Notes: generated by a model from the letters alone, not told the origin. Positions 1-7,103 are shown, numbered from the stretch's first letter. The stretch: 18,629 nucleotides of DNA from Acidobacteriaceae bacterium (GCA_003152795.1 PMBA01000175.1:1154-19782); one strand, 5' to 3'. Numbers and translations are program-made.

Positions 1-315
1 ACGCGCACCTTCGTCGACGAGTACACGATGAAAGACGGGCGCCGGATCAACCTGCTGGGTGAGGGGCGCTTGATCAACCTGGCCGCGGCGGAAGGGCATC
101 CGGCATCGGTCATGGATATGAGTTTTGCCGACCAGGCGCTATCCTGCGAGTACATGGTGAAGAACCATGCGTCGCTGGAAAAGAAGGTTTACACGGTTCC
201 GGTGGACCTCGACAAGCGCGTGGCCAAGCTGAAGCTGGAATCGCTTGGCATCAAGATCGACCGGTTGACCTCGGAGCAGGAAGAGTACCTGGCGAGCTGG
301 AACGAGGGGACGTAG
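1..315 (+). CDS. ahcY: Adenosylhomocysteinase (S-adenosyl-L-homocysteine hydrolase), C-terminal part
   Basis: This is the 3' end of the enzyme that splits S-adenosylhomocysteine into adenosine and homocysteine in the cytoplasmic methyl cycle. The reading frame is open from base 1, so the gene starts upstream of the window and about 104 residues are visible. Recognisable SAHH pieces are [20 protein letters not shown], then [16 protein letters not shown] (NAD-domain end), then [19 protein letters not shown]. The protein stops at LASWNEGT. The C-terminal tail ending in PDHYRY, found in the longer eukaryotic/proteobacterial form, is absent, so this is the shorter class of SAHH. A terminator follows directly. 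Assignment is secure from these motifs; only the missing N-terminus limits it. Confidence 0.95.
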   Translation, partial: TRTFVDEYTMKDGRRINLLGEGRLINLAAAEGHPASVMDMSFADQALSCEYMVKNHASLEKKVYTVPVDLDKRVAKLKLESLGIKIDRLTSEQEEYLASWNEGT

Positions 316-349
316 GACAGCTGTCAGCCATCAGCCTTCAGGTAAGCCG

Positions 350-372
350 GGGCGGCGCGAGCCGCCCTTTTT
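350..372 (+). terminator. Intrinsic (Rho-independent) terminator after ahcY
   Basis: A perfect 7-bp GC stem (gggcggc 350-356, gccgccc 361-367) with a 4-nt loop (gcga) is followed at once by five T residues (368-372). It starts 35 nt after the ahcY stop codon and points the same way. This is the cleanest terminator in the window. Confidence 0.9.
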
Positions 373-452
373 GTTCCGGGTCGGGGCATCGCTTCCGCCG
401 GTAGATTGAAGTTCTCCGCCACGCCGCCGATCAACCCAGATGAGGGTTGGGT

Positions 453-899
453 GTGGCTGAGAACTCAAAGGTGCTGCTGGTCGAAGACAGTAAATTTCTG
501 CGGATGGCCAATGAGCGAGCATTGTCCAAAGCGGGCTTCGAGGTGAGCACCGCCGCCGACGGCGAGGAAGCGCTGAAGGTGGCCGGCGACAAACTGCCCG
601 ACATTATCCTGCTCGACATGCTGCTGCCGAAACTCAGCGGTCCGGACGTTCTGAAGGCCCTCAAAGCGAATCCCGCCACCCGGGGCATTCCGGTCATCGT
701 GCTGACCAGCCTGTCGCAGAAAAACGAAGAAAAACTTCTGAGCGAAGGCGCGGCCGCGTACTTCGAGAAGTCCACTCTGGAACTCGACAAGAGTTCCGAT
801 CGCCTGGCGGCCGCGGTAGAGACGGTGCTGCGGCAGGTTAATCACCAAAAAAGCCTGGCTCGTCGTTTGCAGGCATTGGCGGCCGGGGCTGGCCACTGA
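453..899 (+). CDS. Stand-alone receiver-domain response regulator
   Basis: A single REC domain of 148 residues with no output domain, so it probably acts by phosphorylation-dependent protein-protein contact in the cytoplasm, like CheY. Key receiver residues are present: acidic pair E11-D12 in LLVEDSKFL, phospho-acceptor D55 in IILLDMLLP, switch T85 in VIVLTS, and K106 in YFEKS. The C-terminal 30 residues form an amphipathic, basic tail. The GTG at 453 is chosen because a GAGG-like site (442-446) lies about 7 nt upstream. A TTG two codons earlier (447) would sit on that site. No histidine kinase or chemotaxis gene is adjacent, so its partner is unknown. The family call is firm; the pathway is not known. 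Confidence 0.9.
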   Translation: MAENSKVLLVEDSKFLRMANERALSKAGFEVSTAADGEEALKVAGDKLPDIILLDMLLPKLSGPDVLKALKANPATRGIPVIVLTSLSQKNEEKLLSEGAAAYFEKSTLELDKSSDRLAAAVETVLRQVNHQKSLARRLQALAAGAGH

Positions 900-950
900 G
901 AATGGAACTGGCGCCGAACGCCGCGCCTCCGACATTTCGCTTCGCAGCGC

Positions 951-956
951 TACAAT
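951..956 (+). promoter_or_regulatory. -10-like box (TACAAT) just upstream of the 69-residue gene
   Basis: TACAAT ends exactly 7 nt before the ATG at 964, so a transcript would start at or within a base of the start codon. No Shine-Dalgarno is visible in this short gap. No good -35 match was found. Leaderless transcription is an inference. Confidence 0.4.
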
Positions 957-963
957 AAAGCGC

Positions 964-1173
964 ATGTATCACTACAATCCCGCCACCGCCCTTGAAGAAC
1001 TGACCGAAGACGCGACCTTGCCCCATCCCGTGCACGTGCGCGACATGCTGCTTCGCGGCAAGCTCAGCGCCGACCAGTCGCTGGAGCTGAACCGGATTTT
1101 CGTGGAATACCAGAAATCTTTCGGCGAAGCGCAGAAACTGGGCAAGGAAATCCTGAAGCGGCTGGCGGCGTGA
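964..1173 (+). CDS. Hypothetical small protein, 69 aa
   Basis: I do not recognise the family. The product is small, soluble and charged. It opens with MYHYNPATALEEL. The later part (SADQSLELNRIFVEYQKSFGEAQKLGKEILKRL, about residues 37-67) looks like two amphipathic helices with a helical-hairpin character. There are no cysteines, membrane segments or signal peptide. The gene is bounded by the response regulator upstream (64 nt gap) and a convergent DUF962 gene downstream (13 nt gap). Its start has no ribosome site but carries a -10-like TACAAT 7 nt upstream, consistent with a leaderless gene. Reality as a gene rests on the tight fit between its neighbours, the promoter-like box and a plausible protein composition; function is unknown. 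Confidence 0.6.
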   Translation: MYHYNPATALEELTEDATLPHPVHVRDMLLRGKLSADQSLELNRIFVEYQKSFGEAQKLGKEILKRLAA

Positions 1174-1186
1174 AGCGGCGGACAGA

Positions 1187-1489
1187 TCAGGCTTTGCCGT
1201 GGATCTTCGCCCACCACCAGCGCACGCCGACGAACAGAAAACGCCAGTCGTGGAAGAATTCAGGGGGCTTGCCCTCGAAGGCGTGGCCGATGAATTGAAA
1301 AGCCCATCCGATGAGGAACAGAGCGAGGGCATACAGCCACAAGCGGTGGAAGAAGATGCCGGCGATAAACAGCGGGGCCGAGAGCAGGATGGTCGGGATG
1401 CCGAGGGTGTGACACACGCGGTTCACGGGATGCCGATGACTGGAACCGTATTGCGCGATCCACTGCTCGTTGGTGCGTCCGCCCAGCAC
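1187..1489 (-). CDS. DUF962 / Mpo1-like family membrane protein
   Basis: About 100 residues matching the DUF962 (YGL010w/Mpo1-like) pattern: NEQWIAQYGSSHRHPVNRVCHTLGIP, two hydrophobic segments (about residues 28-45 and 49-64), then the conserved IGHAFEGKPPEFF and a tryptophan-rich end (RWWWAKIHGKA). Yeast Mpo1 is an iron-dependent dioxygenase in fatty-acid alpha-oxidation; whether bacterial members do the same is not established here. The His residues of SHRHP and GHAFEGKPP are kept. The frame extends to an ATG at 1588, but that extension is proline-rich, unlike the family, and lies inside a dispersed repeat. I therefore place the start at GTG 1489, 7 nt after an extended -10-like box and without a Shine-Dalgarno. 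It is convergent with the small gene at 964-1173. Confidence 0.8.
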   Translation of the reverse strand: MLGGRTNEQWIAQYGSSHRHPVNRVCHTLGIPTILLSAPLFIAGIFFHRLWLYALALFLIGWAFQFIGHAFEGKPPEFFHDWRFLFVGVRWWWAKIHGKA

Positions 1490-1496
1490 GGGGAGG

Positions 1497-1502
1497 ATGA
1501 TA
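1497..1502 (-). promoter_or_regulatory. Extended -10-like box (TGATATCAT) before the DUF962 gene
   Basis: Read on the minus strand, TATCAT preceded by TGA gives an extended -10 motif. It ends exactly 7 nt before the GTG start at 1489, the same spacing as at the 964 gene. There is no Shine-Dalgarno between them. The motif TGATATCA is also palindromic, so a protein site is an alternative. Confidence 0.4.
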
Positions 1503-1541
1503 TCACGGCCGTTACCGAGCAGTGGCGGCGACGCCGGGTTC

Positions 1542-1652
1542 GGTAATGGCTTAGGGAAACTCTGATTAAGGGGGCTGCGGAAGGGCACAAACCAAGGGGT
1601 CCACGGGGCTCACGGAGGAAATCGGAGACTTAATCAGAGCAGACTCGGCCAC
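1542..1652. repeat. Dispersed intergenic repeat, copy 1
   Basis: This 111-nt stretch, from GGTAATGGCTT to CCAC, is matched at 6924-7034. Identical blocks include GGTAATGGCTT, CCAC..GGGGTCCAC and the 21-nt block at 1611-1631 (ACGGAGGAAAT followed by CGGAGACTT). The match needs only a one-base offset within the middle section. It lies between the DUF962 gene and the SDR gene, in non-coding sequence. Confidence 0.75.
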
Positions 1653-1683
1653 TTGCGCCTATTACTGTTACAACTGGCGGTCT

Positions 1684-2703
1684 ATGAAACTTCTCTTCAT
1701 TGGTGGAACTGGAATCATCAGCACGGCATGTACAGCGCTAGCTGCCAGACGGGGACTGGATCTTACGCTGCTCAGCCGCGGCCAGCATGCATCCGAACTG
1801 CCTTCTGGCGTTAAGACTTTGACTGCGGACGTGAACGATTCGGAATTGCTGCGGAAACTGGAGCGGGAGTCGTTTGACGTTGTCGTCGACTGGATCGCTT
1901 TCACACAAGAAGATATCGAACGCGACCTGCGGCTGTTTCGGGGACGCACGCGGCAGTTCGTGTTCATCAGTTCGGCCAGCGCTTATCAAAAACCACAGGC
2001 CAACTACCTGATCACCGAGTCCACTCCGCTGGCGAATCCTTATTGGGACTATTCGCGGAACAAGATTGCGTGTGAAGAACGGCTGATGCAGGCCTATCGC
2101 GACGAGGGCTTCCCCGTGACCATCGTGCGGCCATCGCTGACGTACGGCGAGACTCTGATTCCGCTGGTGCTGAATAGCTGGCAGCAGTCTTATACGGCGG
2201 TCGACCGGATGATCCGCGGACAAAAGATGGTGGTGCCGGGAGATGGAACTTCGCTGTGGGTGGTGACGCACAACACAGATTTTGCCGAGGGACTGGTCGG
2301 ATTGCTCGGCCACGCGCAAGCCATCGGGGAGGCGTTTCACATTACGTCGGATGAGGTGCTGACCTGGGACCAACTGTTCCGCATCGTCGGCACCACGGTT
2401 GGCGTGGAACCGCAGTTAGTGCACATTCCATCCGATTTCATTGCCACTTGCCTGCCCGAAAAGACGGGGACGCTGCTGGGAGACAAGTCGGTGAGCGTGG
2501 TATTCGATAACTCCAAGATCAAACGCTTTGTTCCCGGCTACCACGCGACAACCAGTTTCGCCGAAGGGATGCGACAGTCGCTCGCGTGGTTCAACGCGGA
2601 TGCTTCGCGGAAACAGATCGACCACGCGGTGAATGGCAGCATGGACAAGCTGATTGCGGCGTACGAGAACGGGATGAGCGAGGCGGTCGCGGGCTTCGCC
2701 TGA
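1684..2703 (+). CDS. Atypical SDR / NAD-dependent epimerase-dehydratase family protein
   Basis: A 339-residue cytoplasmic Rossmann-fold protein of the extended or atypical short-chain dehydrogenase class. It has a dinucleotide-binding start (KLLFIGGTGIIS, residues 2-13), an ISSASAYQKP segment (residues 95-104) and the catalytic Y123-x3-K127 pair in YSRNK. A substrate-side segment VVPGDGTSLWVVTHNTDFAEGL is typical of nucleotide-sugar epimerase relatives, as is FHITSDEVLTWDQLF. The glycine motif is GGTGxxS rather than GxxGxxG, which suggests weak or altered cofactor binding and places it with the isoflavone reductase / CSP41-like atypical SDRs. The substrate cannot be read from sequence. A TACAAC box at 1669-1674 and a GGCGG at 1676-1680 lie just before the ATG. 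It stands alone between a repeat and the vapBC block. Confidence 0.85.
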   Translation: MKLLFIGGTGIISTACTALAARRGLDLTLLSRGQHASELPSGVKTLTADVNDSELLRKLERESFDVVVDWIAFTQEDIERDLRLFRGRTRQFVFISSASAYQKPQANYLITESTPLANPYWDYSRNKIACEERLMQAYRDEGFPVTIVRPSLTYGETLIPLVLNSWQQSYTAVDRMIRGQKMVVPGDGTSLWVVTHNTDFAEGLVGLLGHAQAIGEAFHITSDEVLTWDQLFRIVGTTVGVEPQLVHIPSDFIATCLPEKTGTLLGDKSVSVVFDNSKIKRFVPGYHATTSFAEGMRQSLAWFNADASRKQIDHAVNGSMDKLIAAYENGMSEAVAGFA

Positions 2704-2732
2704 AAACGATGTGCCGGAGAGCGCGCACCGGT

Positions 2733-3146
2733 TCAGGCTTTGCCCCAATCTTCCCAAGCCAGACCTTTGACCCGGTTGAACTCGTTCGCATTGGCGGTTA
2801 CCAGCGTCAATTGGTGGCGCAATGCCTGGCCGGCAATGAGCAGGTCGTAAGCTCCGATCGGCTTCCCCGCGGCCTCTAAGTCCGATCTCACCCGGCCGGC
2901 AACCTTTGCGTCTTCAGGTTCGAACGCCAGCAGGCTCAGCGGACCCGCAAAGAACGTCTCCACCAGCCGCGCATTGGCTTCCGGACGCGCGCTCTTTGCA
3001 ACCCCATACCACAACTCAAACGCTACGATGGAAGAGACCAACACCTTTGCGTCCCTGGCAAGCGCTTTCTGTAAGCGGGTCCGGACGGCGGGCGACTTGT
3101 CATTGATCAGCGCAATACAGGCGTTGGTGTCGAGCAGATAGTTCAT
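2733..3146 (-). CDS. vapC: VapC-type PIN-domain toxin (ribonuclease)
   Basis: A 137-residue PIN-domain endoribonuclease, the toxin half of a type II toxin-antitoxin pair. The Mg-binding acidic residues are in place: D6 in MNYLLDTN, E44 in AFELWYG and D101 in [12 protein letters not shown]. The usual C-terminal [13 protein letters not shown] motif is also present. VapC proteins cleave tRNA or rRNA when not held by VapB; the exact target cannot be seen. Its ATG overlaps the vapB stop codon by 4 nt (ATGA at 3143-3146), so the two are translationally coupled with the antitoxin first, as usual. No frameshift or missing catalytic residue is visible, so the toxin looks intact. Confidence 0.93.
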   Translation of the reverse strand: MNYLLDTNACIALINDKSPAVRTRLQKALARDAKVLVSSIVAFELWYGVAKSARPEANARLVETFFAGPLSLLAFEPEDAKVAGRVRSDLEAAGKPIGAYDLLIAGQALRHQLTLVTANANEFNRVKGLAWEDWGKA

Positions 3147-3418
3147 TTGAAGATCTCACGGCGGGGAGTGAGCGGCTGGTTCCGGTTTTTGTTGCTGCCT
3201 TTGTCTCTGCCTTTGGCTTCGGCCAGGAAATGTCCTACCCTGACCCGGTCAAGTTCTGCAAACCAGTCAGCAGTGTCAGCGATGAGCGGCTCCAGGAGCA
3301 CTCCTTCCGCCAGGCGGCGAACGCGCACCTGGTTGCCCTCAAAGCGAAACTCGCGAGGCAGGCGAACCGCCTGGCTGCGACCATTGCGAAACAACTTGGC
3401 GATTCCCGTCGTGGGCAT
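3143..3418 (-). CDS. vapB: VapB-type antitoxin (AbrB/SpoVT-like DNA-binding)
   Basis: A 91-residue antitoxin. The N-terminal part ([20 protein letters not shown], about residues 7-26) is the swapped-hairpin AbrB/MazE-like DNA-binding domain. The C-terminal part, with WFAELDRVR, is the likely toxin-wrapping region and ends in a basic tail. ATG 3418 is chosen because an AGAGGG Shine-Dalgarno (3427-3432) sits 8 nt upstream. The frame runs further up to 3490, but that extension covers the promoter and a palindromic operator and lacks the family's N-terminus. It stops in a 4-nt overlap with vapC. VapB together with VapC normally represses its own promoter. Confidence 0.92.
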   Translation of the reverse strand: MPTTGIAKLFRNGRSQAVRLPREFRFEGNQVRVRRLAEGVLLEPLIADTADWFAELDRVRVGHFLAEAKGRDKGSNKNRNQPLTPRREIFK

Positions 3419-3439
3419 GGCGAAAACCCTCTCCCTTAA

Positions 3440-3488
3440 AGTATATACCATAAATAGATACCAGCGGACCCTATTCATGGTATATACC
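3440..3488 (-). promoter_or_regulatory. vapBC promoter and putative paired operator (GTATATAC palindromes)
   Basis: Two copies of the 8-bp palindrome GTATATAC lie at 3441-3448 and 3480-3487; the second is extended to a perfect GGTATATACC. Their centres are 39 bp apart. A -10-like TATACT on the minus strand (3445-3440) overlaps the gene-proximal copy, and ATACCA recurs a third time at 3458-3463. VapBC complexes are known to bind such inverted repeats over their own promoter, so autoregulation is likely but not shown. Confidence 0.6.
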
Positions 3489-3496
3489 ACTGCCGA

Positions 3497-4828
3497 TCAG
3501 GCGCTGGCTTTGTCGAGGAGGGGCAGGGGCTTGTCAGCTGGCGTGGACGTTTCCAGTTCCAACTGCTCCTGGCCGCTGAGCGCGGACACTTTGCCCCGAT
3601 AGCTTTTGAGGTGCCGCTGCGCGGTTTCGAAGGCTTCCTGCGCCTTGTTCAGATTCTTGCCCACGTTTTCAAACTGGTTCTGGAAGAAGTCGAACGACTT
3701 CTGGGCTTTGGCAAGCTCGGCGCGGCTTTTTTCGAAGCGGGTGGCGACTTCGTACCACTTGTGGACCAACGATATGGTGTGCAGGGTCATCAGCAAGGTG
3801 TTGGGCGAGACGGGAAAGACGTGCTGCTGGTTCATCCAGTCGCCCAGTTCGCGGTTGCGGATGACTTCCATGTAGAGGGTCTCGCTCGGAAGATACATGA
3901 GGGCGATTTCAGTGGTGCCGTTCTCGGGCTGGATGTACTGCTGAATGCGCTTGGCTTCGGCCTTCATGACCCGCACCAGAGCAACGCGCGCCGCTTCGAT
4001 CTCAGCTTTGTCGTTGCTCTCGAAAAGCGCGATCACCTGCTCGCGGGGAAACTTGGCGTCGATGGGAAGCTTGCGGTCGGGGAAATAGATGACGGCGTCG
4101 GCGCGTCCTCCACCTTCGCCAACCGAAGCCTGCAGGGCAAACATATGCGCGGGCAGGAAGTCGGCGAGCAGGCGCTCCAGGCTGGCTTCGCCGAACTGGC
4201 CGCGCAGATGGGGAAGCTTGAGCAGGTTATTGAGATCGTTGATGGAGTGGCCGAGCGCGCCAACCTCGCGGAGTTGCTCTTCGGCGGCCTTCAAGTGCTG
4301 CTGCACTTTTTCGAACTGGGCAAATCCTTCCTTGATGTTCTGATCGAGTTTGACCTGAACCTGCTCGGTGATAGCCATGAGTTTGGAGTCGACGCGATCG
4401 CGAATGGAGTCGAGGCTTTGGGCGGTCTGCTGATTGAGGCTCTGAAATTCGCTTTTCAGTTGCTGGGTGGTGAGCAGGAGGGAGCCCGTCATTTCGCTGC
4501 GGCCTTCGGTCAAGCTGCGGTTTTGCTCTTCCCTGCCCGCGGTGAGTTGCTGCTCGACCGCGTTGCGAATCTCTGAAAAGCCCTGCTGGATGCGGTCTGT
4601 GACCTGCTGGCGGAGGTCCCCTTTGGTCTGCTCCAGCCTACTGGCCATATCGGCAGTGCTGGTACTGATCTTCTGGCCAATGGTGGTATTGAACCTTTCG
4701 AGCTGAGCTGCAACCTCCGCCTTTACATCCACTTGCGCGGCGGCCGAAACGCGGCGCAGGAGGGCGGCTGAAAACCCAAGCAGGACAAGGGTTCCGGCGA
4801 GCACGGTAACCAGCAGTAAGGTCTCCAT
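3497..4828 (-). CDS. rmuC: RmuC-family DNA recombination protein
   Basis: A 443-residue RmuC homologue. E. coli RmuC limits inversions at short inverted repeats and is thought to be a nuclease. Visible parts are an N-terminal membrane anchor (about residues 4-24), a long coiled coil rich in Gln and Glu (about 30-195), and then the RmuC core. The core has RGQFGEASLERLL (E214) and a PD-(D/E)xK-like site: D244 in GRADAVIYFPD and D257-x-K259 in LPIDAKFP. PSETLYMEVIRNRELGDW and SPNTLLMTLHTI follow. The ATG at 4828 gives a proper membrane-anchored N-terminus. vapBC lies 78 nt downstream on the same strand with its own promoter. Confidence 0.95.
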   Translation of the reverse strand: METLLLVTVLAGTLVLLGFSAALLRRVSAAAQVDVKAEVAAQLERFNTTIGQKISTSTADMASRLEQTKGDLRQQVTDRIQQGFSEIRNAVEQQLTAGREEQNRSLTEGRSEMTGSLLLTTQQLKSEFQSLNQQTAQSLDSIRDRVDSKLMAITEQVQVKLDQNIKEGFAQFEKVQQHLKAAEEQLREVGALGHSINDLNNLLKLPHLRGQFGEASLERLLADFLPAHMFALQASVGEGGGRADAVIYFPDRKLPIDAKFPREQVIALFESNDKAEIEAARVALVRVMKAEAKRIQQYIQPENGTTEIALMYLPSETLYMEVIRNRELGDWMNQQHVFPVSPNTLLMTLHTISLVHKWYEVATRFEKSRAELAKAQKSFDFFQNQFENVGKNLNKAQEAFETAQRHLKSYRGKVSALSGQEQLELETSTPADKPLPLLDKASA

Positions 4829-4924
4829 GGTAAGTGGCTGAGGAGAATTCTAGAGGTTAGCGTGAGAGATGGAAAGCGGAAGTTTACCGGCGAACCCCGC
4901 GCCGGGGCGCGAACCATCACACTT

Positions 4925-5818
4925 ATGCTCAGGGTCATAGCTCTCTCATTCGCGATGTTGGCGGTAGGCGCTGGACCGTGCGCGGCGCAAGCAACCGCGC
5001 AAAACGGCAGCCAGAGCCTTCCCTGCGACGTCCGCCACCAACCGCCCAACCCCGATTCGAATACTACGGCGGGAAGCTCCACTGGCGAGGACCTCGCCGC
5101 CGAGAACGAACTGCTGGAAGCGGCAAACAAGAGCCGCGAACTGGCCGGTGTGCCGCGGTTGCGCATGGAAGAAAGTCTGCGCGAAGCGGCGCGAGCGCAC
5201 GCCCGGCGCATGGTTGAGAGCCAGCAACTGGAGCATCAGTTGTCCGGCGAACTGTCTCTGCTCGACAGGATCGCGCAGGTCAGCCCGCTCAGGATGGACC
5301 GGGCGGGCGAGAACATCGCCTACGCCAGTTGCGCTCCAAGCGCCAATGACGTGCTGATGCGCTCGGCGCCGCATCGGGAGAACCTGCTCGATCGCGGATT
5401 CAATGTCGCAGGCGTGGCGGCGATCTGGAGCAAAGGGCGGCTGTATGTGGTCCAGGATTTCGCGCACGTGGTTCCGTCGTATTCCGCCGAGCAGACCGGG
5501 GAATTAGTGGGACGAGCGGTCGCTGAAATACGGCAACAGGCAGGGCTTTCGGAGCTTGCGCAACTCAGGCCGGCGAAGCTCGACAAGGCTGCCTGCTCGT
5601 TGGCTGGAGAGAGCCGTCCGAACGCGCGCCTGATTGCGGCGGCCTACGATAATCGGCAAATTATCACCTACACGCAGAGCCGTCCGGAAGTGCTGCCTTC
5701 AGCGGCGTTGCGCTTGCTGCGCGACCCGGGGATTCGGCAGTTTGCGGTGGGCACGTGCTACGCGCGCAATGCGGCGTATCCGACTGGGATGTACTGGGTC
5801 GCGATTCTTCTGCACTAA
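4925..5818 (+). CDS. Secreted CAP-domain (SCP/PR1/YkwD-like) protein
   Basis: A 297-residue exported protein. An N-terminal signal peptide (MLRVIALSFAMLAVGAGPCA, cleavage probably after AQA at residue 23) is followed by a low-complexity linker (about 30-55) and a CAP domain (about 56-182). The CAP cleft residues fit: H92 in AARAHARRM, H104 in QLEHQLSGE, E129 in AGENIAYAS and H150 in SAPHRENLLDRGF, closing with YVVQDFAHV. The C-terminal 115 residues have no family I can name; they contain two cysteines (CSLAG and GTCYARN). The same frame can start at GTG 4862, with an AGAGG site at 4851-4855, but that puts 21 mostly polar residues ahead of the signal peptide. I prefer ATG 4925, without certainty. 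It is divergent from rmuC. Function in bacteria is unclear. Confidence 0.85.
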   Translation: MLRVIALSFAMLAVGAGPCAAQATAQNGSQSLPCDVRHQPPNPDSNTTAGSSTGEDLAAENELLEAANKSRELAGVPRLRMEESLREAARAHARRMVESQQLEHQLSGELSLLDRIAQVSPLRMDRAGENIAYASCAPSANDVLMRSAPHRENLLDRGFNVAGVAAIWSKGRLYVVQDFAHVVPSYSAEQTGELVGRAVAEIRQQAGLSELAQLRPAKLDKAACSLAGESRPNARLIAAAYDNRQIITYTQSRPEVLPSAALRLLRDPGIRQFAVGTCYARNAAYPTGMYWVAILLH

Positions 5819-5854
5819 GATTGCATGTACGAAACCCTGCCCCGCCCCCAAGCC

Positions 5855-5874
5855 CGCGGACAGGAGTGTCCGCG
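5855..5874. repeat. Perfect 8-bp stem-loop between the CAP and DUF72 genes
   Basis: CGCGGACA at 5855-5862, loop ggag, then TGTCCGCG at 5867-5874. There is no T-run after it, so it is not a standard intrinsic terminator. I recall similar GGACAGGAGTGTCC sequences as scattered intergenic elements in related genomes, but cannot confirm this here. Confidence 0.5.
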
Positions 5875-5918
5875 CCACACAAGCCTTGTGCTAACCTGCG
5901 AGCGTCTGGCGTGCTCGT

Positions 5919-6869
5919 ATGGAACAGGCTTCGCGAATCCGCGTCGGGACTGCCGGGTGGTCTTATAAGGACTGGGACGGGATTTTGTATCCGCCGGAAG
6001 TGACGCGGAAAAAGGTGCATCCCATCGAATTCCTGGCGCGGTTCTTTGACGTGATCGAAATCAACACCTCGTTTTATGGACACATACGGCCGGAACTAGG
6101 GCGCCTGTGGTCGCGGAAGGCGACGGCGGTCAATCCTAATTTTCTTTTTACCGCGAAGCTGCACCGGTCGTTCACCCACTCCCCGCTGGCGGTGATGGAA
6201 CCGACATCGGCGGCGAGCATCCGTCCGAATGAGCAGGACGAACGGCTGGCGCGGGAGGGTCTGGACTCGCTGGCCTCGGAAGGCACGCTGGGCGCGCTCC
6301 TCATCCAGTTCCCCGTCTCGTTCAAGAACACCAGCCTGAACCGCGAGTACCTGGAACAGTTGCTGCGGCAGTTCATCGAGTATCCACGGGTGGTCGAGGT
6401 GCGGCACGAGAGTTGGAACCAGCCGGAAACGATTGCCGAGTTTATGCGTCAGAACGTGGGTTTCTGCAACATCGATCAGCCGCTGCTAGGGCGATCGCTG
6501 GGTCCGACCGAGCATGTCACGTCGGGCGTGGGATACGTCCGGCTGCACGGCCGGAACTATGAGCATTGGTTCGACAGCGGGCTCGACAGCGATAATCGCG
6601 ACGACCGTTATAACTACCTCTACAAGCCCGCGGAACTGGAGAAGTGGAAGGAAAAGATTGAGATCGTCGCGCAGAAAGCCGAGTCGACGTTCGTGATTGC
6701 GAACAATCACTTTCAAGCAAAGGCAGCGGTGAATGCGCTGGAGCTAAGGCATCTTTTGAGTGGGAAGAAGGTCCGTGCTCCGGAAACGCTGGTGAAGCAC
6801 TACGACAGGCTGAGAGACATGGTTGAGATTGAGGATGCGGGAGGGAACCAATCGCTGTTCGCCGGATGA
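5919..6869 (+). CDS. DUF72 (YecE-like) family protein
   Basis: A 316-residue cytoplasmic protein of the DUF72 family, a TIM-barrel fold of unknown biochemical role. Family landmarks are visible in order: RVGTAGWSYKDWDGILYP (residues 8-25), FFDVIEINTSFYGHIRP, NPNFLFTAKLHRSFTH, ALLIQFPVSF, VVEVRHESW and GYVRLHGRNYEHW. The closing IANNHFQAKAAVNALELRHLL matches the family's NNH..G.A..NA.....L ending. Length fits the longer members of the family. No Shine-Dalgarno is obvious before the ATG. It is co-directional with the CAP gene (100-nt gap containing a hairpin) but shows no functional link to it. Family is certain; function is not known. Confidence 0.93.
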   Translation: MEQASRIRVGTAGWSYKDWDGILYPPEVTRKKVHPIEFLARFFDVIEINTSFYGHIRPELGRLWSRKATAVNPNFLFTAKLHRSFTHSPLAVMEPTSAASIRPNEQDERLAREGLDSLASEGTLGALLIQFPVSFKNTSLNREYLEQLLRQFIEYPRVVEVRHESWNQPETIAEFMRQNVGFCNIDQPLLGRSLGPTEHVTSGVGYVRLHGRNYEHWFDSGLDSDNRDDRYNYLYKPAELEKWKEKIEIVAQKAESTFVIANNHFQAKAAVNALELRHLLSGKKVRAPETLVKHYDRLRDMVEIEDAGGNQSLFAG

Positions 6870-6923
6870 TGATGATCGAGCAGTAGCGGCGTTTTGAACC
6901 GGCTGCGCCGCGACCCTTCCTGT

Positions 6924-7034
6924 GGTAATGGCTTGGGGAAAGTCTGGTCGACAGGTTGCGGAAAGGCGAAAACCACGGGGTCCACAGGGTCTGACGGAGG
7001 AAATCGGAGACTTGAGCAGAACAGATTGAGCCAC
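6924..7034. repeat. Dispersed intergenic repeat, copy 2
   Basis: Same orientation and length as copy 1 (1542-1652), with about four fifths of bases identical by eye. The strongest conservation is at the left edge (GGTAATGGCTT) and in the 20-nt block around 6992-7012 (ACGGAGGAAAT then CGGAGACTT). The middle is more divergent. Confidence 0.75.
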
Positions 7035-7103
7035 CGCCATTCCTGTCCTGGTCTTGCCTTCCACCTGTTTTTTCTGTCGCTACTTCCGGGAATGGGGTCG
7101 CGT

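Noticed and set aside
1490..1588. N-terminal extension of the DUF962 gene to ATG 1588
   Set aside because: It lies in the dispersed repeat, is Pro-rich and has no counterpart in the family.
3419..3490. N-terminal extension of vapB to ATG 3490
   Set aside because: It covers the promoter and palindromes, and the AGAGGG site fits the ATG at 3418.
3611..4576. Plus-strand open frame (321 codons) opposite rmuC
   Set aside because: rmuC on the minus strand has all family motifs; this frame is its shadow.
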